64,000 nucleotides of DNA, taken from assembly GCF_007997385.1 (NCBI RefSeq), contig NZ_VOSC01000012.1, positions 1 to 64,000 of the forward strand, written 5' to 3'. Shown here in pieces: positions 27,976 through 37,385 of this stretch (within the stretch, counting starts at the first letter, position 1; every line of letters starts with the position of its first letter). Under the pieces are notes generated by a model that was given only the letters and a program-made list of their open reading frames with translations, did not search any database and had not been told where the DNA came from. Origin of the DNA: Seonamhaeicola algicola (lineage in GTDB: Bacteria; Bacteroidota; Bacteroidia; Flavobacteriales; Flavobacteriaceae). A program made the translations under genes and the position numbers.

Positions 27976-29187
27976 TTAAAGCTCTAAAGCCTTTTTAACA
28001 TCATTGTTCATTAATATTTCAATAGGATTTTCTAAAGCCTCTTTAACAGCCACTAAAAACCCAACACTTTCTTTACCATCAATAATTCTATGGTCATAAG
28101 ATAATGCTACGTACATAATTGGTCTAATTTCTACTTTACCATTAACAGCTACGGGGCGCTCAACAATATTGTGCATTCCTAAAATACCACTTTGTGGCGG
28201 GTTAATTATTGGTGTAGATAACATACTACCAAATACACCACCATTAGTAATTGTAAAAGTTCCTCCTGTCATTTCATCAACCGTAATTTGGCCATCTCTA
28301 GCTCTTAATGCTAAGCGCTTAACTTCAGATTCTACACCTCTAAAACTTAAGTTTTCGGCATTTCTAATTACTGGTACCATTAACCCTTTGGGGCCAGAAA
28401 CTGCAATACTAATATCGCAGAAATCATATGATAACATTTCTTTACCGTCTATCATAGAATTTACCGCCGGATACATTTTTAATGCACGCACAACAGCCAG
28501 TGTAAAGAAACTCATAAACCCTAAACTAACACCATGCTTAGCTTTAAATGTTTCTTTATATTCACTTCTTAAAGCAAATATTGGAGACATGTCAACTTCG
28601 TTAAACGTTGTTAACATGGCGGTTGTATTTTTAGCTTCAACTAAACGTTCAGCTACTTTACGGCGTAGCATAGACATTTTACTTCTAGAAGTACCACGGC
28701 TACCTCCTGTTGGAGTTCCCATTGATGGCACTGCTTTAATAGCATCATCTTTAGTTACCCTGCCATCTTTACCTGTACCTTGTATTGTAGAAGCTTCTAT
28801 ACCTTTTTCTGCTAATATTTTTTTAGCAGCAGGACTTGCTGTACCCGTGGCATAAGTTGTATCTTGTTTTGTTGGTTCTGGTTTAGCTTCTGCTTTTGGT
28901 ACTTCGTCTTTGTCCTCAGTTTTGGCAGCTGCATCGCCTTCTGGTTTTTCAGCACTTGTATCAATAAGGCAAACTACTGCGCCAACAGCAACGGCATCAC
29001 CTTCTTCTGCTTTTAGTGTTATGGTACCACTAACTTCGGCAGGAAGCTCAAGCGTTGCTTTGTCACTATCTACTTCGGCAATAGCCTGATCTTTTTCAAC
29101 ATAATCTCCATCTTCTACTAACCATGTAGCAATTTCTACTTCGGTAATAGATTCTCCTGGCGATGGTACTTTCATTTCTAAAATCAT
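27976..29187 (-). CDS. odhB: 2-oxoglutarate dehydrogenase E2 (dihydrolipoyl succinyltransferase)
   Basis: 403 residues. The N-terminal lipoyl domain (about 1-76) has the lipoylated Lys in [13 protein letters not shown]. An Ala/Pro/Lys/Glu-rich linker follows, then the E3-binding domain ([30 protein letters not shown] region, about 118-150). The catalytic domain ends with the CoA-transferase signature [18 protein letters not shown]. It transfers succinyl groups to CoA in the TCA cycle. It lies 41 bp after odhA on the same strand. Confidence 0.96.
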   Translation of the reverse strand: MILEMKVPSPGESITEVEIATWLVEDGDYVEKDQAIAEVDSDKATLELPAEVSGTITLKAEEGDAVAVGAVVCLIDTSAEKPEGDAAAKTEDKDEVPKAEAKPEPTKQDTTYATGTASPAAKKILAEKGIEASTIQGTGKDGRVTKDDAIKAVPSMGTPTGGSRGTSRSKMSMLRRKVAERLVEAKNTTAMLTTFNEVDMSPIFALRSEYKETFKAKHGVSLGFMSFFTLAVVRALKMYPAVNSMIDGKEMLSYDFCDISIAVSGPKGLMVPVIRNAENLSFRGVESEVKRLALRARDGQITVDEMTGGTFTITNGGVFGSMLSTPIINPPQSGILGMHNIVERPVAVNGKVEIRPIMYVALSYDHRIIDGKESVGFLVAVKEALENPIEILMNNDVKKALEL

Positions 29188-29228
29188 CTCTGTAATAATT
29201 TTAATTGTATAATTTGCTCTTATTTAAC

Positions 29229-31967
29229 TTATATATTGTAAACGTCTTCAATAACTTTACGTTGTCTTGCTTTATCTCTGGCGCTAGAACCTGGGGCCGG
29301 TACTGAATTGTATGGTCTTGCGCACACCTCTAACTTAACTAAGTTTAAGCGTTGTGCTATATGACCCCATGCTCCCATATTTTTTGGCTCTTCTTGTGCC
29401 CAAACATATTTTTCTACATTGGGGTAACGGTTTATTATAGACTGTATTTTATTAGTGTGAAGCGGGAATAATTGCTCTATTCTAACAATAGCTACATCGT
29501 TTCTATTTTGCGCCTCTCTTTCTTCTAATAATTCATAATAAAATTTACCTGTACAGAACACCATTTTTTTAACTGTTTCTGGTGTAATTGTATCATCAAT
29601 TACCTCTTGGAAACTTCCGTTAGCTAAAGCTTTTATTGATGAAACAGCTTTTGGATGCCTTAGTAAACTTTTTGGTGTGAAAACAATTAATGGCTTACGG
29701 TAATCACGCTTCATTTGCCTGCGTAATAAATGGAAAAAATTTGCAGGTGTTGTACAATCGGCCACAATCATATTATCATTAGCACATAATTGTAAATAAC
29801 GTTCCATTCGTGCTGATGAATGCTCTGAACCTTGACCTTCATAACCGTGAGGTAATAGCACCACAACACCATTTTGGGCTTTCCATTTATCTTCAGCAGC
29901 ACTTAAATATTGATCAAAAATAATTTGAGCACCGTTACTAAAATCTCCAAACTGAGCCTCCCAAATGGTTAATGTATTTGGGTTTGCCATGGCGTAACCA
30001 TAATCAAAACCTAACACACCGTATTCAGATAAAAACGAATTGTAAATGTACATTTCGCCTTTATTATTTGGGTTTGTGTTTAATAAATTGATACGTTCTT
30101 CTGAAATTTCATCACGTAAAATAGCGTGACGGTGACTAAAGGTACCGCGCTCAACATCTTGCCCTGAAATTCTAACATTAAAACCTTCTTCAAGTAAACT
30201 TCCGTAGGCTAAAGTTTCGGCCATTCCCCAATCTAAAGTATCGGTTTCAAAAACCATTTTTTCTCTACCTTGAAGAATGCGTTCAGCTTTTCGTAAAAAC
30301 TTAACACCTTCTGGCACTGTTGAAACTACTTTTGAAATTTGTTTTAATCCTTCTTCAGAGTATGCTGTATTTGTTTCTTCTAACATAGCATCTAAACCGC
30401 GGCGTGTAAAGTTTGTCCAGCGTTCTTCCATAAACTCACGCACTTTTGATGCATCAGCTTCTTTTGCTTTAGTGTATTCGCTTTCTAAACGCTCTTTAAA
30501 CTCAGCAACTATTGCTTCAGAATATGTTTTATTAATAGTACCTTCTGCAATTAATTTATCTGAATAAATTTTAAACGGATTAGGGTGTTTTGCTATATTT
30601 TTATAAAGTTTAGGCTGTGTAAATCTAGGCTCATCTCCTTCATTATGCCCATACTTTCTGTAACCTAACAAATCTATATACACATCTTTTTTGAAACGCA
30701 TTCTGTAGTCTAACGCCATTTCAATAGCATGCGCTACAGCTTCGGCATCATCAGCATTTACGTGCATTACTGGTGATAGTGTAACTTTTGCAACATCAGT
30801 ACAATATGTACTTGAGCGCGCATCTAGATAGTTTGTTGTAAACCCTATTTGGTTGTTAACAACTATATGAATGGTACCACCAGTTTTGTAGCCGTTTAGC
30901 TTGCTCATTTGCGCTACCTCATACACAATACCTTGACCCGCAATGGCGGCATCACCGTGTACTAATATTGGTAGTATTTTTGAGTCATCGCCGTTATAAT
31001 CGTTATCTATTTTAGCGCGTGTTATACCTTCTGCAACCGGACCAACAGTTTCTAAGTGCGAAGGATTAGGCACTAAATTCATTTTTATGTTTTTTCCGTT
31101 TTGGTAGGTTTTATTTAACGTTAAACCTAAGTGGTATTTTACATCACCATCAATATTTTGATCTTCAAAATCTTTACCTTCAAACTCACTAAAAAGTTCG
31201 TGTAATGGTTTTCTAAAAATATTTACTAGTGTGCTTAACCTACCACGGTGCGCCATACCTAACACGCACTCTTTAACACCGTATTTTTCAACTGCATTGT
31301 AAAGCGCATTACTAATTGCTGGTATTAACGACTCGCCTCCTTCTAAAGAAAAACGTTTTTGCCCAACATATTTTGTTTGTAAAAAGTTTTCAAAATTTAC
31401 CGCTTGGTTTAGTTTTGAAAGAATATACTTTTTAGTATCGGCTGAGTATTGCGGATGGTTATCATTAACATTAAGCTTGTCTTGCCACCACTTAATAACC
31501 TCAGGGTTACGCAAATACATGTATTCAACACCAATAGAATCACAATAAATTAACTCAAGGTGTTTTAGTATTTCACGAAGTGTTTGTGCTTTTAGCCCTA
31601 AAACTTCACCGGCGTTAAAAACGGTATCTAAATCGTTTTCGGAAAGCCCGAAATTGTGAAGCTCTAAAGTTGGTTTATAAGTACGTCTTTCTCTAACGGG
31701 GTTTGTTTTAGTAAACAAATGCCCGCGCATTCTGTAACCATCAATAAGTTTAACAACTTGAAACTCTTTTTGAAGTTGCTCTGGCATTTGGGTAGAAACA
31801 CCTTCAAGTATTTCACCATTTAAACCATAACTTTCGCTACCAAAATCATACCCTTGAAAAAAAGCTCTCCAACTAGGTTCTACACTATCAGGGTTTTGTA
31901 AATATTGCTCATACAAATCGGCAAAATAAGCCGTATGTGCTGCATTTAAAAAGGAATATCTGTCCAT
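29229..31967 (-). CDS. odhA: 2-oxoglutarate dehydrogenase E1 component
   Basis: 912 residues, the usual size. It starts with the E2-binding segment YSFLNAAHTAYFADLYEQYLQNP, has the substrate-site LGMAHRGRLSTLVN and HGDAAIAGQG of the ThDP domain, and the C-terminal transketolase-like part with GYEGQGSEHSSARMERYLQL. It decarboxylates 2-oxoglutarate and passes succinyl to lipoyl-E2. A TATTTTTG element (minus, 32005-32012) lies about 40 bp upstream of its ATG. Confidence 0.97.
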   Translation of the reverse strand: MDRYSFLNAAHTAYFADLYEQYLQNPDSVEPSWRAFFQGYDFGSESYGLNGEILEGVSTQMPEQLQKEFQVVKLIDGYRMRGHLFTKTNPVRERRTYKPTLELHNFGLSENDLDTVFNAGEVLGLKAQTLREILKHLELIYCDSIGVEYMYLRNPEVIKWWQDKLNVNDNHPQYSADTKKYILSKLNQAVNFENFLQTKYVGQKRFSLEGGESLIPAISNALYNAVEKYGVKECVLGMAHRGRLSTLVNIFRKPLHELFSEFEGKDFEDQNIDGDVKYHLGLTLNKTYQNGKNIKMNLVPNPSHLETVGPVAEGITRAKIDNDYNGDDSKILPILVHGDAAIAGQGIVYEVAQMSKLNGYKTGGTIHIVVNNQIGFTTNYLDARSSTYCTDVAKVTLSPVMHVNADDAEAVAHAIEMALDYRMRFKKDVYIDLLGYRKYGHNEGDEPRFTQPKLYKNIAKHPNPFKIYSDKLIAEGTINKTYSEAIVAEFKERLESEYTKAKEADASKVREFMEERWTNFTRRGLDAMLEETNTAYSEEGLKQISKVVSTVPEGVKFLRKAERILQGREKMVFETDTLDWGMAETLAYGSLLEEGFNVRISGQDVERGTFSHRHAILRDEISEERINLLNTNPNNKGEMYIYNSFLSEYGVLGFDYGYAMANPNTLTIWEAQFGDFSNGAQIIFDQYLSAAEDKWKAQNGVVVLLPHGYEGQGSEHSSARMERYLQLCANDNMIVADCTTPANFFHLLRRQMKRDYRKPLIVFTPKSLLRHPKAVSSIKALANGSFQEVIDDTITPETVKKMVFCTGKFYYELLEEREAQNRNDVAIVRIEQLFPLHTNKIQSIINRYPNVEKYVWAQEEPKNMGAWGHIAQRLNLVKLEVCARPYNSVPAPGSSARDKARQRKVIEDVYNI

Positions 31968-32297
31968 TATTTTTTTATCCTAACTCGTCTTAAAAAACAT
32001 TCATCAAAAATACAACTTTTATAAAAATTAAGACTTTGTTTTACAATAATTAAAAGCTATTAAACTACTTTTAACAATTACATTCTATAAATTGTTAATT
32101 ATTTAATCTTTTTCAATGGTTTTTAATAAAAATTACATATTTACCAAAACAAATGATAAATAACGCAAAAATAATTTTAAATTTTAACAAATAGAACAAA
32201 CTATATTTTAACAAGCTTATAACAATTGTAAGTTGATATTTATCATAATTTTTGGTTGTGCATGTTTTTAAATTTGCTAAAAACCTAATAGCAACTT
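31968..32297. promoter_or_regulatory. Divergent promoter region odhA / cytochrome c lipoprotein
   Basis: 330 AT-rich bp. It has -7 elements for both genes: TATTTTTG on the minus strand (32005-32012) and TAAATTTG on the plus strand (32269-32276). Nothing else stands out. Confidence 0.55.
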
Positions 32298-32795
32298 ATG
32301 AAACCATTATTTAAACTACTACTTGTTATTTGTTTAACCGTTTTAGCTTGTAAAGAAAAGCAAAAAGAAAACAATGGTTTTACGTACCAAGAAAAAAGTA
32401 CAGAAACCGCCAAAACACAAAACAAAAGTACTGATAATGTGCCGCCATCAAAACAAATACATTTAACCAATAAGGGTATTGGCCCCATTAGCAGCATTAC
32501 ACTACAACATACAATAAACCAAACCATGGCTACACATGGTAAAGAACGCTTTAAAAAATTATGTGCCGCTTGCCATAAAACCGATAAAAAATTTATTGGA
32601 CCAGCACCAAAAGATATTTTAAAAAGGCGCTCACCTGAATGGGTTATGAACATATTACTAAACCCTATTGAAATGATTGAAAAAGATACGCTTGCAAAAG
32701 CATTATTTAATGAATTTGATGGCACAATAATGCCAAAACAAGATTTAACTGAAACTGACGCTAGGGCTATACTTGAATATTTTAGAACGCTATAA
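32298..32795 (+). CDS. Cytochrome c lipoprotein
   Basis: 165 residues. Signal peptide and lipobox LTVLAC (Cys17) followed by a charged linker to about residue 75. Then a small cytochrome c domain has CAACH (about 92-96) for covalent heme and a Met in GTIMPKQDL as likely sixth ligand. It is an electron carrier anchored in the periplasm or outer membrane; the partner is unknown. Its stop is 1 bp from the stop of the convergent 115-residue gene. Confidence 0.9.
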   Translation: MKPLFKLLLVICLTVLACKEKQKENNGFTYQEKSTETAKTQNKSTDNVPPSKQIHLTNKGIGPISSITLQHTINQTMATHGKERFKKLCAACHKTDKKFIGPAPKDILKRRSPEWVMNILLNPIEMIEKDTLAKALFNEFDGTIMPKQDLTETDARAILEYFRTL

Positions 32796-32796
32796 A

Positions 32797-33144
32797 TTAA
32801 TAGCAATTACGAAACCACACCTTTTGCCATTCGCGTTTTAAGATAAGAAATGATACGTTTTCAGCTAATTTAACAACATCATCACCACTTAAAGCTTTTA
32901 CGGCTTTTTCAGACACATCAACTATGTAGAGTAAGTTTAAATAATCGGCAAATTTTTCTTGTATGAGTTTATAAACAGTTTCATGAAGCATAATTTTTAA
33001 ACTTGAAGGCAAAATATCTTCATGAAAATCTAAATCTACATTAGCATATAAAAAATCTTTATTAATTTGTTTTACAAGTTTTTTATACAAATTAAGCCTA
33101 TTAGCTTCTTCTATTAAATTATTAAATGTAGTTGGCAACTGCAT
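32797..33144 (-). CDS. Conserved small protein coupled to polyprenyl synthetase, unknown
   Basis: 115 residues, soluble, helix-rich, no signal peptide. I recognise no motif; HEDILPSSLKIMLHETVYKLI and VVKLAENVSFLILKREWQKVWF look like buried helices. Its ATG overlaps the TAA of the polyprenyl synthetase gene by one base, so translation is coupled. A role linked to isoprenoid synthesis is possible only by context. Confidence 0.75.
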   Translation of the reverse strand: MQLPTTFNNLIEEANRLNLYKKLVKQINKDFLYANVDLDFHEDILPSSLKIMLHETVYKLIQEKFADYLNLLYIVDVSEKAVKALSGDDVVKLAENVSFLILKREWQKVWFRNCY

Positions 33145-34118
33145 TACACATTACGGCGCATTAGGTTACTGCCAAAAGTTTTTAATAATTGCTTTTTATC
33201 TTCTGAAATATCTAAAACTTCTAACACCTTAAAAGCTTTATTAGTATATTCTGCCACAGCTTGTTTAGTTGCTTTTGCAGCGCCGGTAGATTTGAATAAT
33301 TCTTTTACAGCAAATATTTTTTCTTCCGTTTTTGTAGTTTCAGTATTAAATAGATGAATGAGCCTTTGTTTTTCATTGGCATCAGCAAACTCTAATGCTT
33401 TTAAATACAAATAGGTTTTTTTGTTTTCTATAATATCGCCCCCAACTTGTTTACCAAAGGTTTCGGGGTTTCCAAATGCATCAAGATAATCGTCTTGCAA
33501 CTGAAATGCTATGCCTAAATTGCGTCCAAATTGGTAAATACTTTGTTGGTTCTTAATATCTGCTTCAGCAATAATTGCCCCCATTTGCATTGCAGCTGCT
33601 ACTAAAACAGCTGTTTTATACTCTATCATTGTTAAATATTCTGCAATGGTTACATCATTTCTGGTTTCAAAATCTACATCATATTGTTGGCCTTCGCAAA
33701 CTTGCAATGCGGTTTCACTAAATAACTTTGTAAGTGCTTTAAAAGTATTAGCATCATAATCTTCAAAAAGCTGGTACGCTAAAATTAGCATAGCATCGCC
33801 AGATAAAATACCTGTATTTATATCCCATTTTTCATGTACGGTAACCTTTCCTCTTCTTAAGGGCGCATCGTCCATAATATCATCATGTACCAATGTAAAA
33901 TTATGAAACACCTCAACCGCCATGGCTGCTTTTAATGCCTTTTGGTAACTGCCTTGAAAAATATCGGCACACATAAGTGTTAAAACAGGCCTTAAGCGCT
34001 TACCACCCAAACCTAAAATATAATTTACAGGATTATACAAACCTTTTGGCTGCCTTTCAAAATTGTTTGTTTTTAAAAAATTTAAAAAGGCTTCTTGGTA
34101 TTTTTCTATTGATAACAT
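33144..34118 (-). CDS. Polyprenyl synthetase family protein
   Basis: 324 residues, all-alpha prenyltransferase. GGKRLRPVLTL is the first signature. FTLVHDDIMDDAPLRRG carries the first Asp-rich motif (two residues between Asp pairs, as in short-chain bacterial enzymes) and QLQDDYLDAFG the second. It condenses isopentenyl diphosphate onto an allylic primer to give geranylgeranyl-type or farnesyl diphosphate; chain length is not certain. It is divergent from tetR. Confidence 0.94.
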   Translation of the reverse strand: MLSIEKYQEAFLNFLKTNNFERQPKGLYNPVNYILGLGGKRLRPVLTLMCADIFQGSYQKALKAAMAVEVFHNFTLVHDDIMDDAPLRRGKVTVHEKWDINTGILSGDAMLILAYQLFEDYDANTFKALTKLFSETALQVCEGQQYDVDFETRNDVTIAEYLTMIEYKTAVLVAAAMQMGAIIAEADIKNQQSIYQFGRNLGIAFQLQDDYLDAFGNPETFGKQVGGDIIENKKTYLYLKALEFADANEKQRLIHLFNTETTKTEEKIFAVKELFKSTGAAKATKQAVAEYTNKAFKVLEVLDISEDKKQLLKTFGSNLMRRNV

Positions 34119-34191
34119 GTGGCAAAAATAAATTAATTAGCCGTATTAAATACACTTCAAGTAAAGTTAGTGTTAAAAAAAAGTAAAACTT

Positions 34192-34233
34192 AGGAAACTT
34201 TTTTTGTTTTTTTAGTTTCCTGAAGTATTTTTG
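34192..34233 (+). promoter_or_regulatory. tetR promoter with overlapping TetR-type operator
   Basis: TTTG (34203-34206), 19 nt, TATTTTTG (34226-34233): a perfect Bacteroidota promoter. The -33 element lies inside an inverted repeat AGGAAACT (34192-34199) - N14 - AGTTTCCT (34214-34221). This is the geometry expected of an autoregulatory TetR operator blocking polymerase. The first gene starts at 34242, only 8 nt after the -7 element. Confidence 0.75.
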
Positions 34234-34241
34234 CGCCACTT

Positions 34242-34847
34242 ATGAGAGAGAAAATTATAGATAAAGCCGCAAATTTATTTTTAACACTTGGTTTTAAAAG
34301 CGTTACAATGGATGATATTGCTAATGAAATGGGCATATCAAAAAAAACCATCTATGTACATTTTGCTAATAAAACTAAATTGGTTGAAGCCGTAACATTT
34401 TCTGTTTTTGAGAATATTTGCCAAGGTATTGATGGTATTTATAACACATCGGCCAACCCAATTGAAGAACTTTACGATATTAAGTTATTTGTTTTACAAC
34501 ATTTAAAAAACGAAAAAACATCTCCACAATACCAATTAAAAAAATACTATCTCAATATTTTCAATCAGCTAAAAGTTAAACAGTTTAATAAAATGTTTGG
34601 CTCTGTAAAAAACAGCCTTGAAAAAGGCGTAAAAACGGGTTTGTTTAGAGATAGTATTAACGTAGATTTTATTGCAAGAATGTATTACAACGGTATGATG
34701 GGTATAAAAGACGAATCGCTTTTTCCTTCAACAGAATATGATATGGAATACCTTATTGAAAGTTATTTAGAATACCATTTAAGAGCCATTGTAACCGATA
34801 AGGGTTTTGAAATATTAAACAAATACATAAAGTCAAATCAATCATAA
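34242..34847 (+). CDS. TetR/AcrR family transcriptional regulator
   Basis: 201 residues. The N-terminal HTH (about 1-50) has IIDKAANLFLTLGFKSVTMDDIANEMGISKKTIYVHFANK, the TetR signature. The C-terminal ligand-binding domain is helical. It heads the operon with tolC, adaptor and RND pump (gaps 4, 6 and 35 bp), which it most likely represses through the palindrome over its own promoter. The inducer is unknown. Confidence 0.94.
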   Translation: MREKIIDKAANLFLTLGFKSVTMDDIANEMGISKKTIYVHFANKTKLVEAVTFSVFENICQGIDGIYNTSANPIEELYDIKLFVLQHLKNEKTSPQYQLKKYYLNIFNQLKVKQFNKMFGSVKNSLEKGVKTGLFRDSINVDFIARMYYNGMMGIKDESLFPSTEYDMEYLIESYLEYHLRAIVTDKGFEILNKYIKSNQS

Positions 34848-34851
34848 AAAC

Positions 34852-36177
34852 ATGAAAAACCAATTAGTATTATTTTTTAGTTTTCTATGTATACATGGTG
34901 TTTTTGCACAAGAAAACAAACATAGTTTTTCTTTGCAAGAGGCCATAAATTATGCCTTAGAAAACAACCGAACTATAAAAAATGCAGCGCTAGATATTTT
35001 AGCCGCCGAACAACAAGTTTGGGAAACCACTGCACGCGGCTTACCCCAAATTAATGGTGCTGTAGATTATTCTATAAATATTAAAACACCTTTTGATATA
35101 AATACATTACCAGAAGATGACCCATTTAGGTTTTTATTTCCAAAGCATAATTTAACGCCTAGCGTAACTTTAAACCAATTACTTTTTGATGGTGGTTATA
35201 TTGTAGGTTTACAGTCTAACAAAGTATTTTTAGAAATATCAAAAAATGCAAAAGACAAAACTGTAAACACCATAGAAACTAACGTGGTTAGCGCTTACAA
35301 TAATGCTTTATTAACAAAAGAAAGCATTGTTATTACAAAAAATAACATTAAAGTTTTAACTGAAAACTTAAACGAAACACAAAAAATATTTGAAAATGGT
35401 TTAACCGAAGAAGAAGATGTAGAGCAACTTCAACTTACACTATCTAGTTTAGAAAACAACTTACGAAGTTTAGAAACTTTGTTTGATATTTCAAAAGGCT
35501 ATTTAAAAATATTATTAGGCATAAACCAAAACGAAACCATAACACTAACTGACACACTAGATAGTTTGGTGCTAGAAAACATAGCATTAAATTTAATAAG
35601 TGACACACACCCTGTAAGTAATAATATAGATTACAAAATAGCCTTAAATGATGTTGAAAGTAAACGCTTAGAATACAAACTTGAACAGTCTGAACAATTA
35701 CCTAAACTAAATGCCTTTATTACATCAAACTACCTAGGCTATAGCAACTCGTTTTCAAACTACTTTAAACCAGAACAAGACTGGTTGTTTACTACCGCAG
35801 GAGGCGTAAAACTTACCGTTCCAATTTTCACATCATTTGGGGGTAAAGCAAGAAGAGAACGCGCTAAAATTCAATGGGATATTGCAAAAAACAACTTAAT
35901 TGATACTGAAAACCAATTATCTATTGAGTTTAAAAACGCTAAAAATGATTACCAGTTAGCTATTGATACCTACAACAACAAACAAAAAAACCTAGCTCTA
36001 GCCGAAAAAATTGAACGCAAAAATACCATAAAATATAAAGAAGGTATTGCTAGTAGTTTTGATTTAAGGCAAGCCCAAACCCAACTATACACAAGCCAAC
36101 AAGAGTATTTACAAGCTATTATTGATGTAATAAACAAAAAAGCAACACTTAAAAACTTATTAAATATAAAACAATAA
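34852..36177 (+). CDS. TolC family outer-membrane efflux protein
   Basis: 441 residues. A signal peptide (about 1-19, ending VFAQ) is followed by two OEP repeats of long alpha-helical coiled segments (AINYALENNRTIKNAALDIL; AIDTYNNKQKNLALAEKIERK). It forms the trimeric outer-membrane channel of the RND pump encoded downstream. Confidence 0.93.
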   Translation: MKNQLVLFFSFLCIHGVFAQENKHSFSLQEAINYALENNRTIKNAALDILAAEQQVWETTARGLPQINGAVDYSINIKTPFDINTLPEDDPFRFLFPKHNLTPSVTLNQLLFDGGYIVGLQSNKVFLEISKNAKDKTVNTIETNVVSAYNNALLTKESIVITKNNIKVLTENLNETQKIFENGLTEEEDVEQLQLTLSSLENNLRSLETLFDISKGYLKILLGINQNETITLTDTLDSLVLENIALNLISDTHPVSNNIDYKIALNDVESKRLEYKLEQSEQLPKLNAFITSNYLGYSNSFSNYFKPEQDWLFTTAGGVKLTVPIFTSFGGKARRERAKIQWDIAKNNLIDTENQLSIEFKNAKNDYQLAIDTYNNKQKNLALAEKIERKNTIKYKEGIASSFDLRQAQTQLYTSQQEYLQAIIDVINKKATLKNLLNIKQ

Positions 36178-36183
36178 CCCATC

Positions 36184-37350
36184 ATGAAATATATTTATTT
36201 AACCGTATTTAGCGCCATAATATTAACATCTTGTGGTGGAGGCAAAAAACAATCTGTTGAAGATATTATTGCTTCAAAAGATTTACAGCTTATTAGAAAA
36301 AAGAAAAACGAACTTGATGTGGCTGCTCAAGAAATTGCTACTCAATTAAAGCAATTAGAAAAAGAAATAAAAATTTTAGATCCGCTAGAAAAAGTACCTT
36401 TAATTACAACATTTACCGCTAAAGAAACTGTTTTTAACCACTACGTTGAGCTACAAGGAAACGTAAGCACAAAACAAAATGTGGTTATTTACCCTGAATA
36501 TTCTGGGTTATTGACTAAAGTATACGTAAAAGATGGGCAAAAAGTTAGCAAAGGGCAAATACTTGCTAAAATTGATGATGGTGGTTTAAGTCAACAATTA
36601 GCGCAGTTAAAAATTCAAACAGATTTAGCTAAAACTACTTTTGAACGTCAAGAAAGACTTTGGAGCCAAAAAATAGGTAGCGAAATTCAATATTTGCAAG
36701 CAAAATCGGCTTACGAAGCACAAGAGCAAGCCGTTAGTCAATTACAACAACAAGTAGGCAAAACACTAGTTAGAGCGCCTTTTACTGGCACAATAGATGA
36801 CGTAATTACTGAAGAAGGTACAGTTGTAGCTCCAGGGCAATCAATGCTTTTCAGAATTGTAAACTTACAAGATATGTATATTGAAACTGATGTGCCTGAG
36901 CGCTACATTTCAAACGTTATTCCAGGTAAAGATGTTGAAGTAGAGTTTCCTATTTTAGGAAAAACTATTGAGGCTAAAATTCGTCAGGCAGGAAATTTTA
37001 TCAATCCCGCAAACCGAACTTTCAAAGCTGAAGTTGCCATAAACAACAAAAACAACAACATAAAACCTAACCTAACTGCAAAACTAAAGGTAAATGATTA
37101 CACAAGCGAAAATGCCATTTTAATTAAACAAAGTATCATTTCTGAAAATGCTGAAGGCGAACAATATGTATATATTATTTCTAATAAAAAAGACGCTATG
37201 GCAAAAGCCAAACGGGTAATAATTAAAACTGGTAAAACACAAGGTGATAACATTGAAGTGCTTTCAGGCTTAAAAAGTGGCGATGAAATTATTGATGAAG
37301 GCGCAAGAAGCGTTAAAGACGGGCAAGATGTAAAAATCTTATCCATTTAG
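36184..37350 (+). CDS. RND efflux periplasmic adaptor subunit (lipoprotein)
   Basis: 388 residues with lipobox ILTSC (Cys about 17). A coiled stretch lies near 30-60. The barrel/lipoyl halves include VYVKDGQKVSKGQILAKIDDGG and TLVRAPFTGTIDDVITEEGTVVAPGQ, around a short hairpin of helices. It links the inner-membrane pump to the TolC channel. It is 6 bp after tolC. Confidence 0.94.
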   Translation: MKYIYLTVFSAIILTSCGGGKKQSVEDIIASKDLQLIRKKKNELDVAAQEIATQLKQLEKEIKILDPLEKVPLITTFTAKETVFNHYVELQGNVSTKQNVVIYPEYSGLLTKVYVKDGQKVSKGQILAKIDDGGLSQQLAQLKIQTDLAKTTFERQERLWSQKIGSEIQYLQAKSAYEAQEQAVSQLQQQVGKTLVRAPFTGTIDDVITEEGTVVAPGQSMLFRIVNLQDMYIETDVPERYISNVIPGKDVEVEFPILGKTIEAKIRQAGNFINPANRTFKAEVAINNKNNNIKPNLTAKLKVNDYTSENAILIKQSIISENAEGEQYVYIISNKKDAMAKAKRVIIKTGKTQGDNIEVLSGLKSGDEIIDEGARSVKDGQDVKILSI

Positions 37351-37385
37351 GCCTAAATTCACAAACGTCTAAAAACTATAGACTA

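Noticed and set aside
28169-28855. 228-codon open frame antisense to odhB
   Set aside because: Lies wholly opposite a well-supported enzyme gene; its composition is the mirror of odhB codons.
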